Assembly: GCA_900549975.1 (NCBI GenBank) | Contig: URQK01000065.1 | Span: forward strand, 1-9,290 | DNA from: an uncultured Mollicutes bacterium | GTDB taxonomy: Bacteria; Bacillota_I; Bacilli_A; RFN20; CAG-826 | DNA length: 9,290 nt | Direction of reading: 5' to 3' | Shown here: positions 6,480 to 9,290 of the stretch, piece by piece | Position numbering within the stretch: the first letter of the stretch is position 1 | Layout of the letters: the number at the start of each line of letters is the position of its first letter | Program-made: the position numbers and the translations under genes | Notes under the pieces: model-generated | What the model saw: only the letters and a program-made list of their open reading frames with translations | Databases searched by the model: none | Told to the model about the DNA's origin: nothing

Positions 6480-6794
6480 TTATTTTTCTTCTTTCTTTTC
6501 TTTAACTAATTGGATAATTGGTAAGGCAATACCAGCGATTGCGCCTAACCAAATAATAGCATCAACGCTCCATAATAGGGCTTGCCAATTAAATATATGT
6601 GAATTTCCTTTAATACTAGAAGAATATTCTTGTACGGCATTCGAATTTGTAACGGCATAAATAATGTTTTTAGCTGCGTTATGGATATAATGATTTACTG
6701 TATTGTTTTCTTTATAGTTAGCTGAGCTATTAGTTAATCCTCCAACAGTTTCATTTACAGTTGATAATGGCCATAAACTTCGATATAATCGATA
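6480..6794 (-). pseudogene. C-terminal remnant of a membrane-anchored protein, probably a family 3 glycoside hydrolase
   Basis: A minus-strand frame, open from just after a TGA at 6795-6797, reads 104 codons to TAA at 6480-6482 without a usable start. Translated features in order: a TVNETVGGLTN stretch, then HYIHNAAKNIIYAVTNSNAV, then a transmembrane segment LLWSVDAIIWLGAIAGIALP, then a basic-acidic tail KEKKEEK. The 'aa+NI+Y.V.NSNA' piece resembles the end of the C-terminal domain of GH3 beta-glucosidase-type proteins of Bacillota, some of which finish with one C-terminal membrane helix. The upstream approximately 26 nt overlap, out of frame, the response-regulator reading frame, so the join lies near 6758-6767. 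The rest of the gene is absent. Family assignment is by recall and moderate; being a headless C-terminus is clearer. Confidence 0.6.
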
Positions 6795-7234
6795 TCATTA
6801 ATATTTACTGATACTTTTTCTTCCGTTGTAGTTAAAATAATAAAGTCACTAATTTTGCTATTAATTTTATCGATGATACGCGGCATTTTTAAGTTGAACT
6901 CTTCTTCTGTTATTGGTTTAATGATATAAGCGGAAGCATCAACACTATAGCCTTCGATAGCGTAAGCCATGGATGAAGTAATAAAGACGATAACTAAATT
7001 ATTACCTAACCTTTCTCTTGCCTTACGGGCGATATCCATGCCTGTTAATGAGCCACCTAAGAATATATCAAAAAATAGTAAATCAAAAATATCATTACTA
7101 GATAAAAAACTATTCGCAGTATTAAATACTTTTAAAGAATAATCGATTAAATTTTTATTAAAGTATGTTGCAATTACTTTACTTAGTTTTTCTTGATCGA
7201 CTTGACTATCTTCAACTATGCCGATATTAATCAT
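6755..7234 (-). pseudogene. Truncated LytTR-type response regulator (AgrA/ComE-like)
   Basis: The reading frame gives 159 residues. The receiver domain (3-122) looks intact: acidic pair Glu8-Asp9, phospho-acceptor Asp56 (LLFFDIFLGG), Thr86 (FITSS) and Lys106-Pro107 (IIKPI). The LytTR DNA-binding domain begins near 131; its first strands are recognisable as VSVNINDIDYIEVYGHY (141-157), but the frame then meets TAA where about 70 more residues are expected, so specific DNA binding should be lost. Downstream DNA is the tail of an unrelated gene, consistent with a deletion or rearrangement that also removed any partner histidine kinase. ATG 7234 is preferred (SD AGGTG 7241-7245, spacing 6; in-frame GTG at 7243). 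Promoter and receiver remain, so a receiver-only protein may still be made. Confidence 0.8.
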
Positions 7235-7251
7235 AACGTTCACCTACTAGT

Positions 7252-7260
7252 AGTATAACA
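7252..7260 (-). promoter_or_regulatory. Extended -10 promoter of the truncated response regulator
   Basis: Minus-strand TGTTATACT is an extended -10 located between the spo0A terminator and the gene, 17 nt from ATG 7234 and 8 nt from the in-frame GTG 7243. No good -35 is seen. The implied start near 7245 coincides with the first base of the SD AGGTG. Confidence 0.5.
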
Positions 7261-7280
7261 AATATTTAAGATAATTAAAA

Positions 7281-7308
7281 TATAAAAAAAGCCCTTGTCA
7301 TCGGACTT
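7281..7308 (-). terminator. Intrinsic terminator of spo0A
   Basis: On the minus strand AAGTCC (7303-7308) pairs with GGGCTT (7289-7294), one G-U wobble, 8-nt loop, followed by a run of T (about 7283-7290) and further AT-rich DNA. It is 19 nt beyond the spo0A stop codon. Confidence 0.75.
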
Positions 7309-7327
7309 GTTATAGTTTTATGGTTAA

Positions 7328-8125
7328 TTAATGCATCATAATTGCATTTTTCTTGATTACAGCTAAATAATCCGCAATCATCACGATAAATTCAGAATTA
7401 GTAGGTTTAGCTTTTTCTGCGCTAATGGAATAACCAAATATTTCATCAATTAAATCAATATTTCCGCGATTCCACGCTACTTCAATAGCGTGTCTTATCG
7501 CTCTTTCAACACGACTTGAAGTTGATTTATATTTTTTAGCGATTTCTGGATATAGTGATTTAGTAATTTGACCAACATATTCGTCTTGATTAGCAAATGT
7601 TAATAAGATACCTGTTCTTAAGAAATTATAGCCTTTAATATGCGCTGGTACTCCTATTTCATGTAATAAATCAGATAAGCGTTTTTCAATTGATATATCA
7701 TCTTCTCCATTTGAAGATGGTAAAGCGTTTTGCTTTTGAAAATCGCCATCAATAATCGTTTGAATAGCGTCTAGCATCACCGAATCTTTAAATGGCTTAA
7801 TGACAAACATATCACCACCATAAGTCGATATTAAATTAAGAACTTTCTCGTTTACTAATGCCGACATACAAATAGTGTGTTTAATAGTAACACCATAAAT
7901 TCCTTCTTTTAATTGCTTCAACAAGGCATACCCATCTAATTGAGGCATAACCATATCCATAATTAAAATATCAATAACACCAGCATTACGCATTTTACGA
8001 ATCGCTTCTTCTCCATTATTAGCGGAATCAACTAAGCACATATTTGGTTGCTTAGCTATTATTGATATTAAGTAGTCAACGTATTGCTGATTATCGTCTG
8101 CAACAAAAATTTTAATTTTCTCCAT
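7328..8125 (-). CDS. spo0A: Sporulation transcription factor Spo0A
   Basis: Spo0A is the phosphorelay output regulator that starts endospore formation. The 265-residue length is typical. The receiver (3-120) has Asp10-Asp11, phospho-acceptor Asp57 (LIMDMVMP), Ser88 in CMSAL and Lys110-Pro111. A short linker (about 130-145) precedes the C-terminal Spo0A DNA-binding domain (about 147-258), whose near-invariant recognition segment SSRVERAIRHAIEVAWNRG is at 203-221. ATG 8125 follows the G-rich SD GGGGAGGG (8135-8142) with about 9 nt spacing. It is on the same strand as, and downstream of, spoIVB, the classical Bacillota order, but with one gene in between. A 135-bp upstream region carries its own -10 box and two 0A-box cores, suggesting autoregulation. 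Confidence 0.98.
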   Translation of the reverse strand: MEKIKIFVADDNQQYVDYLISIIAKQPNMCLVDSANNGEEAIRKMRNAGVIDILIMDMVMPQLDGYALLKQLKEGIYGVTIKHTICMSALVNEKVLNLISTYGGDMFVIKPFKDSVMLDAIQTIIDGDFQKQNALPSSNGEDDISIEKRLSDLLHEIGVPAHIKGYNFLRTGILLTFANQDEYVGQITKSLYPEIAKKYKSTSSRVERAIRHAIEVAWNRGNIDLIDEIFGYSISAEKAKPTNSEFIVMIADYLAVIKKNAIMMH

Positions 8126-8155
8126 ATTTCATTGCCCTCCCCTTTTCAATTAATA

Positions 8156-8161
8156 ATTATA
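8156..8161 (-). promoter_or_regulatory. spo0A: Predicted -10 box of spo0A
   Basis: Perfect minus-strand TATAAT, with predicted start near 8149 and a leader of about 24 nt holding the SD. The -35 position (TAGCAT at 17 nt) is weak. No convincing sigma-H promoter was recognised. The surrounding 8126-8228 stretch is otherwise AT-rich and featureless. Confidence 0.45.
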
Positions 8162-8228
8162 GAATAGTAAATTTCTAAATGCTATAAATTATTTTTTGAA
8201 ATGCCAAAAATTTGCTAAAAGTCGTATA

Positions 8229-8262
8229 AATTCGACAAAATCCGTGTTCTTAATGTCGAATT
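8229..8262. promoter_or_regulatory. Pair of inverted 0A boxes upstream of spo0A
   Basis: TGTCGAA, the known Spo0A-P recognition core, occurs on the minus strand at 8231-8237 (in TTTTGTCGAA) and on the plus strand at 8254-8260. With flanks they form a perfect 9-bp inverted repeat AATTCGACA (8229-8237) / TGTCGAATT (8254-8262), centres 23 bp apart, about two helical turns. They lie about 85 and 108 bp upstream of the predicted spo0A start and touch the stop codon of the preceding gene. Confidence 0.65.
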
Positions 8263-8683
8263 AGTCTTCTTCATTTTCATAAATATATAAATCAATGTCG
8301 ATATTTGTTCGAGTTTCATGACAAAAATCAATGACATCAAGAGATGGCGCTAAAGCAGGTGCAATGTCATTAACGTAAACATGCGGCACTACTTCTAAAG
8401 TAAAAGTAACATCATTATTAGCCATGATATTTTTTAATATATCAATTTTACTTATTAATGGTTTAATTACTTCTTCCATTTGCTCTTCGACAATTGGATT
8501 ATAGTTATCGCATTTATTAAAATCCCATCGAGCAAAGTCAAATAATTTTCCATCTCTTCTTTTGTCGCCGATTTTAACTACTTTAAATGGTTTTAAGTCC
8601 AATACTTTAGTTATCTCATCAGGATCAAAGTTACCTTTAATACTAAAATAAGTATAACAGCTATTTTTTGTTTTAATGTCCAT
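8261..8683 (-). CDS. DUF4279-like protein of unknown function
   Basis: The 140-residue, soluble, acidic protein has no signal peptide or membrane segment. By recall it matches the DUF4279 pattern: YFSIKGNFDPDEITKVLDLKP at 12-32 (the 'FDP.EIT..LgL.P' hallmark), KIGDKRRDGKLFDFARWDF at 37-55 (the 'GD.r..G...f..W' hallmark), and a C-terminal half in which ALAPSLDVIDFCHET (110-124) precedes a hydrophobic acidic strand NIDIDLYIYE. No biochemical role is established to my knowledge. ATG 8683 is chosen for SD AGGTG (8690-8694, spacing 6); GTG 8692 is in frame. It has its own extended -10, sits after the spoIVB terminator, and separates spoIVB from spo0A, which are usually adjacent. It is therefore probably an insertion transcribed independently rather than a sporulation gene. 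Confidence 0.8.
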   Translation of the reverse strand: MDIKTKNSCYTYFSIKGNFDPDEITKVLDLKPFKVVKIGDKRRDGKLFDFARWDFNKCDNYNPIVEEQMEEVIKPLISKIDILKNIMANNDVTFTLEVVPHVYVNDIAPALAPSLDVIDFCHETRTNIDIDLYIYENEED

Positions 8684-8700
8684 GTTTATCACCTATAAAA

Positions 8701-8709
8701 ATTTTAGCA
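8701..8709 (-). promoter_or_regulatory. Extended -10 promoter of the DUF4279-like gene
   Basis: Minus-strand TGCTAAAAT (TGn plus TAAAAT) lies 17 nt before ATG 8683 and 8 nt before in-frame GTG 8692. No clear -35. The implied start near 8694 coincides with the first base of the SD AGGTGAT. Confidence 0.45.
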
Positions 8710-8722
8710 CAAATTTAAAGAA

Positions 8723-8744
8723 AAAGGCGAAAAAATTCGCCTTT
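8723..8744 (-). terminator. Intrinsic terminator of spoIVB
   Basis: Perfect 9-bp stem AAAGGCGAA (8723-8731) / TTCGCCTTT (8736-8744) with a 4-nt loop, 5 nt beyond the spoIVB stop. On the minus strand a T-rich TTTTTCTTTAAATTT follows. The symmetrical flanks might also allow some function in the other direction. Confidence 0.8.
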
Positions 8745-8749
8745 AAGTA

Positions 8750-9290
8750 TTATTCGTAATATTTATGATAAACTTCGTTTGCGGTTTCAAACATCCATTT
8801 CATATAAACGGCATAACCATTATCTACATCATCAATTAAAACGTGAGTAACGGCACCAACAACCTTATTATCTTGAATAATAGGTGAACCAGACATACCA
8901 GCGACAATGCCATGAGATAACTTTAATAAGCGTGAATCGGTAACTTTAAAAGTAATACCTTTGGTAGATATTTGAGTTTGAGAGTGTAATTTGGTAATTT
9001 CAATTTCATATTTTTCAATTTTATTACTATTAACTACTGTCCACATTTCAGCTTTACCAGTCTTAATTTCATCTAATTCTGCAACAGGAAGGCTACTACT
9101 ATTTTTTGGTAATTCGTTATATCGTCCATATATGCCTAGAGGTGTATTAACTTTAATATCGCCTAGTGGCATATCAAAATAAATATCCGCAATTTTTTCG
9201 CCAGGACTAGAATTTTCACTTGGCTTGATTGATGTTACGTTAGAATCATAAATTGTTCCTTCATCCACATCAATGATCTCATTGCTACTA
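8750..9290 (-). CDS. spoIVB: SpoIVB peptidase, C-terminal part (cut by the window edge)
   Basis: SpoIVB is the S55-family serine protease secreted by the forespore that triggers pro-sigma-K processing in the mother cell. The last 179 residues lie here, and the frame runs open off the right edge, so the N-terminus, PDZ domain and catalytic His are outside. Recall of the Bacillus subtilis protein aligns SNVTSIKPSENSSPGEK with its STVTSI...PGEK region and TDSRLL...HGIVAGMSGSP with TDPRLL...GGIVQGMSGSP. Catalytic Asp and Ser (the Ser of GMSGSP) are both kept at the same 15-residue spacing. The end VVGAVTHVLIDD...GYAVYMKWM is also characteristic. An in-frame GTG at 9268 is not the start. Its terminator and the DUF4279-like gene lie between it and spo0A. 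Confidence 0.95.
   Translation of the reverse strand, partial: SSNEIIDVDEGTIYDSNVTSIKPSENSSPGEKIADIYFDMPLGDIKVNTPLGIYGRYNELPKNSSSLPVAELDEIKTGKAEMWTVVNSNKIEKYEIEITKLHSQTQISTKGITFKVTDSRLLKLSHGIVAGMSGSPIIQDNKVVGAVTHVLIDDVDNGYAVYMKWMFETANEVYHKYYE

Noticed and set aside
6375..6480. SOS (LexA) box upstream of dinB
   Set aside because: No match to the Bacillus-type CGAAC-N4-GTTCG pattern was seen in this interval.
8229..8262. The inverted repeat as an intrinsic terminator of the DUF4279-like gene
   Set aside because: The loop is 16 nt and no T-run follows on the minus strand; the arms match 0A-box cores exactly, so a binding site is more likely.
8486..8492. A third 0A-box core (TTCGACA) inside the DUF4279-like gene
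   Set aside because: It lies within coding sequence, is isolated and not near a promoter; probably chance.
8991..9182. Plus-strand open frame inside spoIVB
   Set aside because: It is antisense to conserved SpoIVB sequence; chance open frame.
9266..9290. Loss of the catalytic His of SpoIVB (reading the edge residues as the GH motif region)
   Set aside because: A better alignment puts these residues about ten positions after the catalytic His, which lies outside the window.

Overview
The window is about one third G+C by eye, uses TGA and TAA/TAG as ordinary stops, and carries two endospore-formation genes (spo0A and the 3' part of spoIVB). This points to a spore-forming, AT-rich Bacillota, most likely an uncultured Bacilli or Erysipelotrichia-like gut lineage; the lineage is inference. 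The pairs xerD-deoB and spoIVB-spo0A match gene orders known from Bacillus, so much of the window is chromosomal backbone with small accessory insertions.

Layout, left to right. (1) 22-555, minus: a solitary PemK/MazF-like protein with a charged N-terminal extension and no visible antitoxin. (2) 634-2341, minus: a permease and a substrate-binding lipoprotein of a nitrate/sulfonate/thiamine-precursor-type ABC importer, with no ATPase in the window. (3) 2415-3041, plus: a divergent Crp/Fnr-type regulator. The shared intergenic region holds a near-perfect TGTGA-N6-TCACA operator, placed to activate the transporter and repress the regulator. (4) 3054-6374, minus: dinB, xerD and deoB, probably one operon, ending in a bidirectional terminator shared with the regulator. 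(5) 6480-7234, minus: a decayed junction, where an AgrA/ComE-type response regulator stops at the start of its LytTR domain and runs into the out-of-frame tail of what looks like a membrane-anchored family 3 glycosidase. (6) 7328-9290, minus: spo0A, a DUF4279-type gene and the C-terminal part of spoIVB, with paired 0A boxes between spo0A and the DUF4279 gene.

Functional links: the regulator and ABC genes form a self-contained control unit. SpoIVB (signalling protease of the sigma-K checkpoint) and Spo0A (master regulator of sporulation entry) are classical neighbours, here separated by a gene of unknown role. Pol IV and XerD both handle DNA, while DeoB links to nucleoside salvage and follows xerD as in Bacillus.

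A recurring architectural signal is seen at four minus-strand genes (mazF-like, the lipoprotein, the response regulator and the DUF4279 gene). Each has a -10 box 15-17 nt upstream of its ATG and an SD of the GGTGA type containing an in-frame GTG nine bases before the ATG, as expected for very short-leader or leaderless transcripts. dinB, spo0A, deoB and the regulator have conventional leaders and GGAG/GGGG-type SDs. No tRNA, rRNA, CRISPR array, insertion sequence or recognisable riboswitch was seen.
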